From Limnohabitans sp. Bal53 (GTDB lineage: Bacteria; Pseudomonadota; Gammaproteobacteria; Burkholderiales; Burkholderiaceae_C): a stretch of DNA of 64,000 nucleotides. The notes beneath the pieces are model-generated. The model was not told the DNA's origin and made no database searches. It saw nothing but the letters and a program-made list of their open reading frames with translations. The stretch lies in assembly GCF_003063355.1 (NCBI RefSeq), contig NZ_NESH01000008.1, positions 1 through 64,000 on the forward strand. Reading direction: 5' to 3'. Position numbers and translations under genes: made by a program. Positions 1 through 8,074 of this stretch are shown in pieces (position 1 is the stretch's first letter; each line of letters begins with the position of its first letter).

Positions 1-414
1 AGAGAAAGGAGCTGCAGGACGACAATTGAACGTATAGTTATCCACAGCCAGCGGACATCAAAGCTGGCTCAAGCCCCTGGTCAAAATTCAATCGGCACAG
101 GTGGTCAATATTGGATCGGCGGCAACAGTTCAGTGGCTCAATGGGGAGTTGTTCTACAGCTTGGGCGAAGCGCAAGTGCTTATTGAGCAGTGGCGCATTC
201 ACTTCAACACCCTGAGTCCGCATCAATCGATTGATAAAAAGCCACCATCTCCGGGCACCTGGCTACCAAAGACTAAGGCAGAAAAGGTATTGCATTTGAG
301 CCTGTTTCCAGCGATTCCAACACCACAGGAGGTCAGGCAAAGATTTAGTTTACAATGAAATAAAGTTAGAGTAAAAACCCTCACTTACATTAGATCAATA
401 TTCAGCGCGGGTCA
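1..414 (+). mobile_element. Remnant of an IS3-family insertion sequence (3' end only)
   Basis: Holds the last part of an IS3-family transposase and about 55 bases of trailing sequence. The end near 414 is a guess, from a GGGTCA-type tip resembling IS3-family right ends. The left part of the element lies outside the window or is lost. No inverted-repeat partner is visible, so the boundary is uncertain. If the boundary is right, the IS end lies about 9 bases before the histidine-kinase start codon. Confidence 0.55.
101..358 (+). pseudogene. IS3-family transposase (orfB/integrase core), C-terminal fragment
   Basis: The translated text contains NGELFYSLGEAQVLIEQW and then HFNTLSPHQS. These are typical of the C-terminal end of the IS3-family integrase core, where the usual form is NGE.FYSL.EA.V.I..WR..YN..RPH.SL. 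Only about 80 residues of a protein normally near 280 remain. The same frame is stopped at about position 37. The catalytic DDE residues lie upstream of this part and are missing, so the fragment cannot act. It differs from the second IS3 remnant near 6.3-6.9 kb, which ends in YIPPAEAE. Confidence 0.8.
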
Positions 415-423
415 GTTAAAGTT

Positions 424-2340
424 ATGAATAAGATTCTCCCCTTTATATGCTCGATTCTAGTCACATTGCTGTGCCATAGCATGACTTTTGCAAGCACAAT
501 AAATGCCGATATCGATTATCTCGTTAGGGCAGACCACATTGACTCATTCACGCCTCCGACGTCGGCCAGTTACACCCAATCTAATGGCAAACTTAGATTA
601 GGCTTTCAACCAGATCCTATCTGGGTTCGCGTCACACTGCCGATTGCGAAAGACGCCAAGTCCCTGCTTTCAAGAGAGATCGGTGTGCGTATTTCTCCAT
701 ACAACCTATCTCATATATCGCTCTTTGAGTTTGTCAGTGGGCGATGGCTCAGAACGGATGGCGGCGCAAAGGCAGAACGTCGCAGCTCAAATCCCTGCAT
801 GGATGGCCTCCATTGCTTTTTACTTAACCCAGAAGCATCCGGACCACGATATTTGCGAATTGAAACACCAGGAATGACGGTCGCTTCAGTAGAAGTGCTC
901 GACATCGGCGTTGTTCGCGATGCCTCCGCGTTAAACTTGGCTAAACTCAGTTTTGCAATCTCAGTCGCGAGCATACTTTTTTTCTTAGGGCTGCTTTTCG
1001 CAATAATTGAAAGAAACATGCTGAGCGCAGCATTTCTTGTTTTTCAGACAGCCGTTTTCCTTACATTAATAGGAATGAGCGATCTAACTGTGGCATGGTT
1101 TACGGACTTTACGCCGAACACACGGTACTTTCTCACGTACATAGCACTCTTGATTCGAACTGCAGCGTTCGGGCTATTGATACATTCGGTCTTAATAGAG
1201 TATCAGTACAAAAACCTTTTTCAAAAGTTGGTAAACCTCCTCTACTTTAGTCAACTCACTGCGGTTATCGCGCTTTTGATTGGCTTCGAGGAAATCAGTC
1301 ACCATATCAATCTTATTTCGTTGACAGCCCTGCCGGTCATCATTTTTGTGGGCGTGTTCAGCGCAAAGAAATTACCGGCGTACATCAAGTGGCCCCTGCT
1401 CGTTGGCGCTTCAATGCTTCTTTGTATCCTGACTTTAGGTATAGCCAGTAGTACCGATTTTGGAGACTGGGGCGACAGCGACTTCCTAATATTTGGTATG
1501 GGTGACCCTAGAATGAGTGGGTTGGTTGTAGCGCTTGTCCTGGTATGGATAGTGCTGAATCAGACTAAAGATCAAAAGCTTATACAGCTCGAAGAAAAAA
1601 AAAAATTAGATACGGCTGTTACAATGGCTATGCAGCATGGGGAAGCGACTCGGGAGCGCGAATTACTCATTGACATGATGACGCACGAAATCAGAAATCC
1701 GTTGAGTACGATTCGGTTTGCTGCGACTGCGTTGGAAAGAAAATTCAATCATTCATTTGAGGATTATGCGCGGATCCGCAGACTGATGGCATCAATCGAT
1801 CGCATTGATAGTTTGCTTCATCAAGCATCAGTATCAAATAGATTACGTCACACAGACGCGTTCCTGGATAAAGAAGATGTAGATATTTGTGAATTGATTC
1901 AATATTGCGTAGATGACATTGATGATAGTGCACGCTATGCGGTGCTGGCTAAAGGTTCAGTGCGTCGCACTCTAAACCGCGAAATGCTGCGGATAATCTT
2001 AGACAATTTAGTTGTCAATGCGAAAAAATACAGCCCACCAGGTACTCCGATTCAAATCGCAGTAAAGCGTACCACTCTCCATGAACGAGAGCCCAATGCT
2101 TTCGAAGCCCCGGAACACACAGGAGTTGTAAGCATCGTAATCAGTAACCACCTTATCCCCGATGCCCATCCCGACTTATCACGACTGTTTACACCGTATT
2201 ACCGACACCCAGCGGTGAGTGGGAGGCCGGGTCTCGGACTTGGCTTAGGAATAGTCAAGTCTGCCGCTACGTTGATCGGTGGATTCGTAGAGGCGAGACT
2301 CCACGCCGGTGTCATCGATATAGAAGTTTCCTTACCATGA
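424..2340 (+). CDS. 7TM-DISM sensor histidine kinase
   Basis: Membrane sensor kinase of a two-component system. Residues 1-23 form a signal peptide ending TFA-S. About residues 30-165 resemble the extracellular 7TMR-DISMED2 sensing domain (motif PIWVRVTLP). About 175-375 hold seven hydrophobic segments (7TM-DISM). A short linker follows, then HisKA with the phospho-acceptor His421 in MMTHEIRNPLS, the N-box with Asn532 in LDNLVVNAKKYSPPG, and the G-box GLGLGLGIVKSA near residue 603. All key catalytic elements are present, so the kinase looks active. The ligand is unknown; family members are often linked to carbohydrate or surface signals. The gene overlaps the downstream regulator by 4 bp (ATGA), indicating translational coupling. 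A run of 11 A bases lies in the linker before HisKA. I see no strong Shine-Dalgarno sequence. Confidence 0.93.
   Translation: MNKILPFICSILVTLLCHSMTFASTINADIDYLVRADHIDSFTPPTSASYTQSNGKLRLGFQPDPIWVRVTLPIAKDAKSLLSREIGVRISPYNLSHISLFEFVSGRWLRTDGGAKAERRSSNPCMDGLHCFLLNPEASGPRYLRIETPGMTVASVEVLDIGVVRDASALNLAKLSFAISVASILFFLGLLFAIIERNMLSAAFLVFQTAVFLTLIGMSDLTVAWFTDFTPNTRYFLTYIALLIRTAAFGLLIHSVLIEYQYKNLFQKLVNLLYFSQLTAVIALLIGFEEISHHINLISLTALPVIIFVGVFSAKKLPAYIKWPLLVGASMLLCILTLGIASSTDFGDWGDSDFLIFGMGDPRMSGLVVALVLVWIVLNQTKDQKLIQLEEKKKLDTAVTMAMQHGEATRERELLIDMMTHEIRNPLSTIRFAATALERKFNHSFEDYARIRRLMASIDRIDSLLHQASVSNRLRHTDAFLDKEDVDICELIQYCVDDIDDSARYAVLAKGSVRRTLNREMLRIILDNLVVNAKKYSPPGTPIQIAVKRTTLHEREPNAFEAPEHTGVVSIVISNHLIPDAHPDLSRLFTPYYRHPAVSGRPGLGLGLGIVKSAATLIGGFVEARLHAGVIDIEVSLP
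1595..1605 (+). repeat. Homopolymer A11 inside the histidine kinase
   Basis: Eleven consecutive A bases encode part of EEKKKLD, between the membrane region and HisKA. A change of one base would remove the whole kinase core. Runs of this length are prone to replication and transcription slippage. Whether it varies here cannot be seen from one sequence. Confidence 0.9.
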
Positions 2341-3050
2341 TTGGAATTAGTATGACTCGTCTCGTAATTGTTGAAGATGACGCACTCTTAAGGCAAGAGA
2401 TTGCCCTTCACTTAGGTGGCTATGGATTCGTCGTCGAGGAAGCTAACAGTGGATCCGCATTAAATGATCTAATCTTACGTGAGCCATCCAATTTTTTTAT
2501 TATCGACATTAATTTACCGGTGGAGAGTGGAATCGAAATCGCTAATCGCATCAGGAAAAGCCAACCAGATGCCGGTATTGTTATCCTGTCTGCCCGTACA
2601 GGAATCACAGACAAAATCGCGGGGTATCGAAATGGTGGCGCAGACTTCTTCCTAACCAAGCCAGTCGTTCCAACTGAGCTGGTGTTAGTTTTGCAGGGCC
2701 TGGTGAATCGCTCCGAGAATCGCCAAAATCAGAGCGCGTGGCAGTTGAGTCTTCATGATCGGGTATTGCGTTCGCCGAACGGCGACACAGTATTGCGTTT
2801 AACCTCGAAAGAGAAGGAACTGATACTCGCACTCACGCAAGCCCCAAAGAAAACCTTGTCATCAGGTGAACTGTGTGACTTGTTTATCAATTCTGAGGGT
2901 ATGCCGATGACCAAACACGCGCTTGAGGAAGTGATCACACGGTTACGTCGAAAGTTAAAGGGCTGCGATATAACATCGGCAGACACCATGATTCAAGCAG
3001 TTTGGGGCATGGGGTATCAATTGTGTACTGTTGTTGTTTTGATGGACTGA
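2337..3050 (+). CDS. OmpR/PhoB-type response regulator
   Basis: Cognate regulator of the upstream kinase. The receiver domain (about residues 7-122) has the acidic pocket VEDD (13-15), the phospho-acceptor Asp57 in FFIIDINLPV, Ser85 in ILSARTG and Lys108 in FLTKPV. The C-terminal half is a winged-helix DNA-binding domain of the Trans_reg_C type: RLTSKEKELIL, then ITRLRRKL and a closing VWGMGYQL. The start at 2337 overlaps the kinase stop by 4 bp. An alternative start at 2352 (MTRLVIVEDD) fits the family's usual N-terminus better and has GGAA just upstream, so either could be used. About 65 bases after the stop the IS66-type inverted repeat begins, so any further operon genes may have been cut off by the insertion. 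Confidence 0.93.
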   Translation: MIGISMTRLVIVEDDALLRQEIALHLGGYGFVVEEANSGSALNDLILREPSNFFIIDINLPVESGIEIANRIRKSQPDAGIVILSARTGITDKIAGYRNGGADFFLTKPVVPTELVLVLQGLVNRSENRQNQSAWQLSLHDRVLRSPNGDTVLRLTSKEKELILALTQAPKKTLSSGELCDLFINSEGMPMTKHALEEVITRLRRKLKGCDITSADTMIQAVWGMGYQLCTVVVLMD

Positions 3051-3115
3051 CACCTGGGGAAATCAGTATCGATGGACCGATGGTAATTGTCCCTTTTTGT
3101 CAGGGGTAAATCTGC

Positions 3116-3152
3116 CCAAGGCCACCCAAGTTCGTAAATATTCGCTGAACCC
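3116..3152 (+). repeat. Left inverted repeat of the IS66-type element
   Basis: Pairs with the reverse complement of 5782-5817 at about 33 of 37 positions with one single-base gap. Both ends share the inner core GTAAATATTCGSTGAACCC. IS66-family tips often begin with GTAA, so the true tip may be at 3134 rather than 3116. The similarity outside that core argues for the longer form. Confidence 0.75.
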
Positions 3153-3209
3153 ATAGGTCGTTGTAAAAATTGCTGAACACACTCCCCTTTTTCCACTACC
3201 GTTGCACTT

Positions 3210-4907
3210 GTGCATGCCTCATCTTCACATCCCGCCAACGCTGCCAGCAAAGCCGCTGTTGACGCACCACCAGCGCCATTTGCTTTAGAGTTCGTCACGA
3301 TCACCAAGCAAGAGCATATCGAATTGAGGCAGGCTGCCAAGTACTGGCAAACGCTGCACCATAAAGCAGTGACCAAGTTCGATCAGCAAGAGGTTCGCCA
3401 CGACCGCCTCTTACGTGAATTGAAGGCGCAGGCCCTGAAGTCAAATGCAGCGTTGCAGGGCCAACTGGACTTCGCACTAGCGCAGGTGCGCGACCTGCAA
3501 AAGCGCCTCTTCGGCGGCAAGTGCGAGCAAAGCCGACCTAGCGAGAGTCGCTCCAAAGCCGCAACATGCCGTAAGCGCGGACAACAGCGCGGCACGATCG
3601 GCCATGGTCGCACCATTGAAGCCGAACTGAGCCAGCGCAATGAGGACATTGTTTTGGCGAAGGCGCAGTGTCCCGAATGCGGCCTGGCCCTAAAAGAGTT
3701 TGCCGGTACCGAAGACACGCAGGTACTGGAGATCGAGGTCAAGGCCTACAGGCGTGTTATTCACCGCCATCGCTATGTGCCAGCATGCCAATGCGGCTGT
3801 GTCCGAGGGATCGTCACCGCACCGAGTTCTGCCCGGCTCATCGCGCGGGGTAAGTTTGGTATCTCAGTGTGGACCAGCGTATTGCTCGACAAGTTCGCTT
3901 ATGGCCGACCCAGTCAGCGTCTGCTGCAGGACCTGGCCGATCACGGCTTGAATATGGCGCCTGGCACTTTGGCCGGTGGGCTACAGGCCATAGCGCCCTT
4001 GTTCAAGCCTCTGGACAATGCGCTGCTGTCAAAGCTCCGTTGCGAGCCCTATTGGCATGCCGATGAAACCCGTTGGGCTGTCTTCGTCGACATCCTGGGC
4101 AAGCTTGGCCACCGCTGGTACATGTGGGTGTTTCAGTCGTGCTCGGTGGTTCACTACGTGGTCGACGCGTCGCGCGCCGCTGAGGTGATCATGGCCGAAC
4201 TGGCCGGCGTCGATCAGGGCATCATCAGCTGCGACCGCTACTCTGGCTACAAACGCTTTGCCCGGCTCAACCCCGGGGTGAAACTGGCTTTTTGCTGGGC
4301 TCATCAAAGACGCGATTTCTTGGACCTGGCCAACGCCTACCCTGAGAGCTCACAGTGGGCGCTGCAGTGGGTCGACACGATTGGCAACTTGTACCACCTC
4401 AACGCTGTGCGGCTGAAGCTCCTTATAGGCAGCCCCGAACGCCTAAGCGCCCAACTCGATTTAGAGCAGGCCGTGCGGCAAATGGCCAGCGACTGCGCGG
4501 CAGGCTTGGCCCATCCTGAAACCTTTCCTCCAGCGGCCAAAGTGCTGGAGAGCATGACCGCTCACTGGGCCGGCTTGACTGTGTTTGTCGCCTGTCCATG
4601 GGTTGACATTGACAATAACGCCGCCGAACGCAGCATGCGTTCACCCGTCGTCGGAAGGAAAAACTTCAACGGCTCCGGCTCTGAAGGATCTGCTGAGTTG
4701 GCCGCTACGATGTACAGCTTGTTGGCCACCATGAAGCTGTGGGGCCTGAATCTGCGAACCTGGCTGACGGCCTATTTGCAGGCTTGCGCCGATCATGGCA
4801 ATGCGCCACCAATCGATATCAACGCCTTTCTACCCTGGCAGATGGATGCCCAGCGTCTGGCGCAAATGCGAGCGTGCCGCCCGCAAGAAATACCCAACAC
4901 GTCATGA
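3210..4907 (+). CDS. tnpC: IS66-family transposase (TnpC-like)
   Basis: Catalyses cut-and-paste transposition of its element. Domain order: a coiled-coil/leucine-zipper N-terminal part (about 60-115, reading LQGQLDFALAQVRDLQKRLF), an IS66 zinc-binding segment (CPECGLAL, then PACQCGC, about 155-200), and the DDE_Tnp_IS66 catalytic core. The three catalytic acids are present: Asp285 in HADETRW, Asp342 in CDRYSGYK and Glu473 in NNAAERSMR. At 565 residues it is full length for the family, with no internal stops. The start at 3210 is the first in-frame ATG, and the N-terminal 25 residues are low-complexity and doubtful. The stop overlaps the next start (ATGA at 4904-4907), so the passenger gene would be translationally coupled. 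Confidence 0.92.
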   Translation: MHASSSHPANAASKAAVDAPPAPFALEFVTITKQEHIELRQAAKYWQTLHHKAVTKFDQQEVRHDRLLRELKAQALKSNAALQGQLDFALAQVRDLQKRLFGGKCEQSRPSESRSKAATCRKRGQQRGTIGHGRTIEAELSQRNEDIVLAKAQCPECGLALKEFAGTEDTQVLEIEVKAYRRVIHRHRYVPACQCGCVRGIVTAPSSARLIARGKFGISVWTSVLLDKFAYGRPSQRLLQDLADHGLNMAPGTLAGGLQAIAPLFKPLDNALLSKLRCEPYWHADETRWAVFVDILGKLGHRWYMWVFQSCSVVHYVVDASRAAEVIMAELAGVDQGIISCDRYSGYKRFARLNPGVKLAFCWAHQRRDFLDLANAYPESSQWALQWVDTIGNLYHLNAVRLKLLIGSPERLSAQLDLEQAVRQMASDCAAGLAHPETFPPAAKVLESMTAHWAGLTVFVACPWVDIDNNAAERSMRSPVVGRKNFNGSGSEGSAELAATMYSLLATMKLWGLNLRTWLTAYLQACADHGNAPPIDINAFLPWQMDAQRLAQMRACRPQEIPNTS

Positions 4908-5775
4908 CCATTTACTGCGCGCGCGACTTCAGCCCTGATGACATCCAGACCATCCGCGACCTCATAGCGCACAACCCCAAGCTGCAGCGATCCGCACTAT
5001 CGCGCCAACTGTGCCAGCTGTGGGGATGGACCAAGCCCAATGGGCAGCTCAAGGACATGACATGCCGCGTGGCACTGCTGCGCATGCAAGCCGATGGACT
5101 CATTGAGCTGCCACCGTCGAGAATCGGCGTGGTGCGCAAGCGAGCGAGCTTTCCCAGCACCAGCGCAAGCGATGCGCAAGCGATGCGCAAACCCCTATCA
5201 AGCAGCCCGTCCATGAGCTCGCGCGCGTCACACTGCAAGTGGTGAGTGGCAAAGCCACTTCGCTGCTGTGGAATGAATACATGGCGCGCTATCACTACTT
5301 GGGCTATGCGGCCATGTCGGGTAGTCAGATTCGCTACAACGTATTTGCCGGGGAGCAACTCGTTGCCTGCATCAGCTTTTGCGCATGCGCCTGGAAATTA
5401 AAAGACAGGGAGAGGTTCATTGGCTGGAGCGAAGAGCAGCGGCAAAAGAACTTGCAGTTGGTGATCAACAATGCGCGCTTCTTGGTTCTGCCATGGATCG
5501 AGTCCAAAGGCTTGGCCTCAAAGATACTCTCCTTGGCTGCCCGTCAGTTGCCCGGGGACTGGAAGCACAGATATGGTTTTGAGCCCGTGCTGCTAGAGAC
5601 CTTTGTGGAATACGAGCGCCATAAGGGCACTTGCTACAAGGCTGCCAACTGGATCAATGTCGGACGCACAGCGGGCAGGGGCAAGAAATCTACCAGCCAC
5701 GAGCGGCTACTTCCGGCAAAAGACATCTGGCTTTACCCGCTGCGCAAAAACTTCGCCACACTTCTGTACAAATAG
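4904..5775 (+). pseudogene. DruA-like DUF4338 passenger gene, frameshifted
   Basis: The N-terminal part starts at 4904 (MTIYCARDFSPDDI) in one frame. The C-terminal part reads on from about 5190 in another frame: LWNEYMARYHYLGY, NNARFLVLPW, LLETFVEY and the closing YKAANWINVGRTAGRGK. These match the DUF4338 family, the family of DruA from the Druantia anti-phage system, which also occurs as a cargo gene beside transposases. The frame break sits in an 11-bp tandem duplication at 5163-5190. Removing one unit restores a continuous frame of about 286 codons running through SASDAQTPIKQPV, a normal length for the family. The gene as read is therefore inactivated by a recent slippage event. No other Druantia components are present, so a defence role on its own is not supported. 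Confidence 0.85.
5163..5190 (+). repeat. 11-bp tandem duplication that breaks the DruA-like gene
   Basis: The unit GCGATGCGCAA repeats with period 11 over 28 bases. Deleting 11 bases moves the downstream frame back into register with the start at 4904. The reading frame and the duplication length agree exactly. Confidence 0.9.
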
Positions 5776-5781
5776 CAAAAC

Positions 5782-5817
5782 GGGTTCACCGAATATTTAC
5801 AACTCGGGTGGTCTTGG
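5782..5817 (-). repeat. Right inverted repeat of the IS66-type element
   Basis: Reverse complement of the left repeat with four differences including one gap. It starts 6 bases after the DruA-like stop codon and runs into the decayed MFS reading frame. Confidence 0.75.
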
Positions 5818-6214
5818 CGTAGTGAGTCGCTTACTTTTTGGCTGGGTATCCGATCACAACGGCGGCTTAAAGACATTAATCGTTATTTCTGGACTTCAAG
5901 GCTTGGCCTTGGCGTTGTTTTACCCTTTGACGGGGTGGTTGCGCTTTACGTCATTGCAGGTTTGTTTGGCCTCTTTCAGGGCGGTATCGTGCCTGCCTAC
6001 GCTATCGTGATCAAAGCCTACTTTCCCATTGAAAAGGTCGGCGGACGCATTGGGACCGTTATTTTCGGCACTCTCATTGGCATGGCGTTTGGTGGTTGGA
6101 TGTCTGGCAAATTGTTTGACCTCACAGGCACCTATGCCGCGGCTTTTTGGAATGGTATCGCGTGGAACTTACTGAATCTCACGATCTGTATCTGGCTATA
6201 TTCCAGAACTAAAC
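5807..6214 (+). pseudogene. MFS transporter, C-terminal fragment with a frameshift
   Basis: The first part reads GVVSRLLFGWVSDHNGG, a typical major-facilitator loop with RLLFGW.SD. It continues to FYPL, where the frame shifts (around 5926-5936). The second part reads ALYVIAGLFGLFQGGIVP, then KVGGRIGTVIFGTLIGMAFG and AWNLLNLTICIWLYSR, the usual end of such a transporter. The N-terminal half is missing, apparently lost at the IS66 insertion. Several membrane helices remain but the gene is dead. The substrate cannot be told. Confidence 0.8.
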
Positions 6215-6240
6215 GGAGTCCAACTCTTGGGGGTCAGTTC

Positions 6241-6258
6241 AAATCCGGGGCGATTCAC
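6241..6258 (+). repeat. Direct repeat flanking the IS3 remnant (left copy)
   Basis: AAATCCGGGGCGATTCAC matches 6901-6918 at 17 of 18 bases, exactly 660 bases apart and in the same orientation. The right copy is the tip of the IS. The left copy is therefore probably the tip of a second, lost, related element. Confidence 0.85.
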
Positions 6259-6883
<625 letters not shown>

Positions 6884-6900
6884 TCCAACTGGCCTCCACG

Positions 6901-6918
6901 AAATTCGGGGCGATTCAC
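6901..6918 (+). repeat. Direct repeat flanking the IS3 remnant (right copy)
   Basis: AAATTCGGGGCGATTCAC forms the right tip of the IS3 remnant. See the left copy at 6241-6258. Confidence 0.85.
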
Positions 6919-7144
6919 TATGAGAAGTTTCTATAGGTTTGGTGGAATGCCAATTTGTGTGATTTTGTGAGGAAAAAATCGGAAAAAAGCCTAAACTTGA
7001 CACAATGCTATGCGGTGGCGATGCGACATTAACAAGCGAAATTGCCATGCGAGCACTGCGTTAACTTCTTTATGGTTCCGTCTACACACAAGGACGCAAC
7101 CGAGCTTTAGCTCCAAAATGCAACACTAAATGATTAGGAAAAAT
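6919..7144. other. Intergenic region upstream of sapC, possible promoter
   Basis: About 225 bases, AT-rich at the start. A perfect TTGACA lies at 6997-7002, but the -10 candidates at the right distance (GATGCG near 7020, ACATTA near 7025) are poor, so a promoter is only possible. The Shine-Dalgarno AGGA at 7135-7138 lies a few bases before the ATG at 7145. I see no ORF or structured RNA here. Confidence 0.3.
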
Positions 7145-7930
7145 ATGCCACAAAACATTGTCCCAATTAATGCTGAACGCCACGCATCCAAAAAAATCAA
7201 GGAAAGTAAAGGCTTTGATTTTGCGTCTGAATTTCACATCGCGTACGTCACCATGCACGAGTTCGCTCGAGCCGCTTCGATTTTCCCAATCGTTTTTCTT
7301 GAGGATAAGCAAAAAGATCAATTCCGTCCTGTCGTTTTAATGGGTCTGAATGCTGGCGAAAACTTATTTGTAGACGAATCTGGGCAATGGCAGGCATCGT
7401 ATGTGCCTGCCATTATCAGACGATACCCGTTTGCTCTCTCGCCCGCCGGATCAGACGGACGTTACGTGGTGTGCATTGATGAAGGCAGCCCGCAAGTTAG
7501 CGACACAGAAGGATCATCTCTTTTTGACGAAAACGGGAAGCCAACACAAGTAATCGAAAACGTCAAACGATACTTAGGTGAACTCCAGCAGATGGACGGT
7601 CTTACCAACGAATTCGCTGAGTTTTTGTCAGCAAATAACATGTTGACACCCTTAAACATGCGAGTTCGCGATAACGACAAGGTAAAGAACTTGACGGGAT
7701 GCTATGTTGTAAACGAAGAACGCTTGAATAATCTTTCAGATCAAAAGTTCTTAGAAATCAGAGCCAAGAATTACCTCCCGCCTCTCTACGCCCACCTAAT
7801 CTCGCTTGCGCAAACCGAGCGTTTAGTCAAGCTACAAGATGATCGGATTGCTGCCGCTGAGTCCGCGGTTACTGCCCATACCAGCAAAACAAAAACCAGC
7901 ACAAAAACCGATCAGATCAAAACTCATTGA
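7145..7930 (+). CDS. SapC-family protein
   Basis: Matches the SapC family (PF07277): FARAASIFPIVFLED, then FRPVVLMGLNAGENLFVD, YVPAIIRRYPFALSP, CIDEGSPQVS and the C-terminal YAHLISLAQTERL. The length of about 260 residues is normal. There is no signal peptide or membrane segment, so it should be cytoplasmic. The family is named after sapC of Campylobacter fetus, which sits with the type I secretion genes of the S-layer protein; its biochemical role is unknown. Here it is likewise the first gene before an export cluster, which supports a role linked to the giant surface protein (inference). I chose the ATG at 7145 because of AGGA 6 bases upstream; an in-frame ATG at 7130 has no such site. The tail is Lys/Thr-rich. 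Confidence 0.9.
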   Translation: MPQNIVPINAERHASKKIKESKGFDFASEFHIAYVTMHEFARAASIFPIVFLEDKQKDQFRPVVLMGLNAGENLFVDESGQWQASYVPAIIRRYPFALSPAGSDGRYVVCIDEGSPQVSDTEGSSLFDENGKPTQVIENVKRYLGELQQMDGLTNEFAEFLSANNMLTPLNMRVRDNDKVKNLTGCYVVNEERLNNLSDQKFLEIRAKNYLPPLYAHLISLAQTERLVKLQDDRIAAAESAVTAHTSKTKTSTKTDQIKTH

Positions 7931-8074
7931 AAAATAAGCTGCTACCCATGGGTGAACAGATCCACGACAGCAGCATGCTCAAGGCTCAAAGTGCACCGAG
8001 TTGCCGGTAGGAGATGGATACATGTCATCAATTAAGGGATCCCGCCCGAGCTCGAAACACCTGATAGCCATATT
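7931..8074. other. Short intergenic region with a palindrome
   Basis: Contains the perfect 10-bp palindrome ACCCATGGGT at 7944-7953, enclosed by GCTGCT (7938-7943) and AGCAGC (7969-7974). It could be an operator or a hairpin; no T-run follows, so it is not a classical terminator. Confidence 0.35.

Larger units (their letters stand above)
3116..5817 (+). mobile_element. IS66-family element with a DruA-like passenger gene
   Basis: A transposase gene and a DUF4338 gene overlap by 4 bp and are bracketed by imperfect inverted repeats of about 36 bp (3116-3152 and 5782-5817). No tnpA or tnpB accessory genes of the classical three-gene IS66 layout are present, so this resembles the one-transposase IS66/ISBst12-like arrangement. 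I could not find the 8-bp target duplication expected for IS66, on either of two boundary choices. The right end abuts a decayed MFS gene. The transposase is intact and the passenger gene is frameshifted. Confidence 0.78.

Noticed and set aside
424..3050. Two-component pair as regulator of the giant protein
   Set aside because: It is separated by more than 4 kb of IS debris and there is no direct sequence evidence for a link.
4904..5775. Programmed frameshift in the DruA-like gene
   Set aside because: No slippery heptamer was seen; the exact 11-bp duplication explains the break more simply.
3108..5825. 8-bp target duplication around the IS66-type element
   Set aside because: Flanks at both possible boundaries differ, so none is claimed.
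6997..7029. Strong sigma-70 promoter before sapC
   Set aside because: TTGACA is perfect but no good -10 box is found at 16-18 bases, so it is mentioned only as possible.
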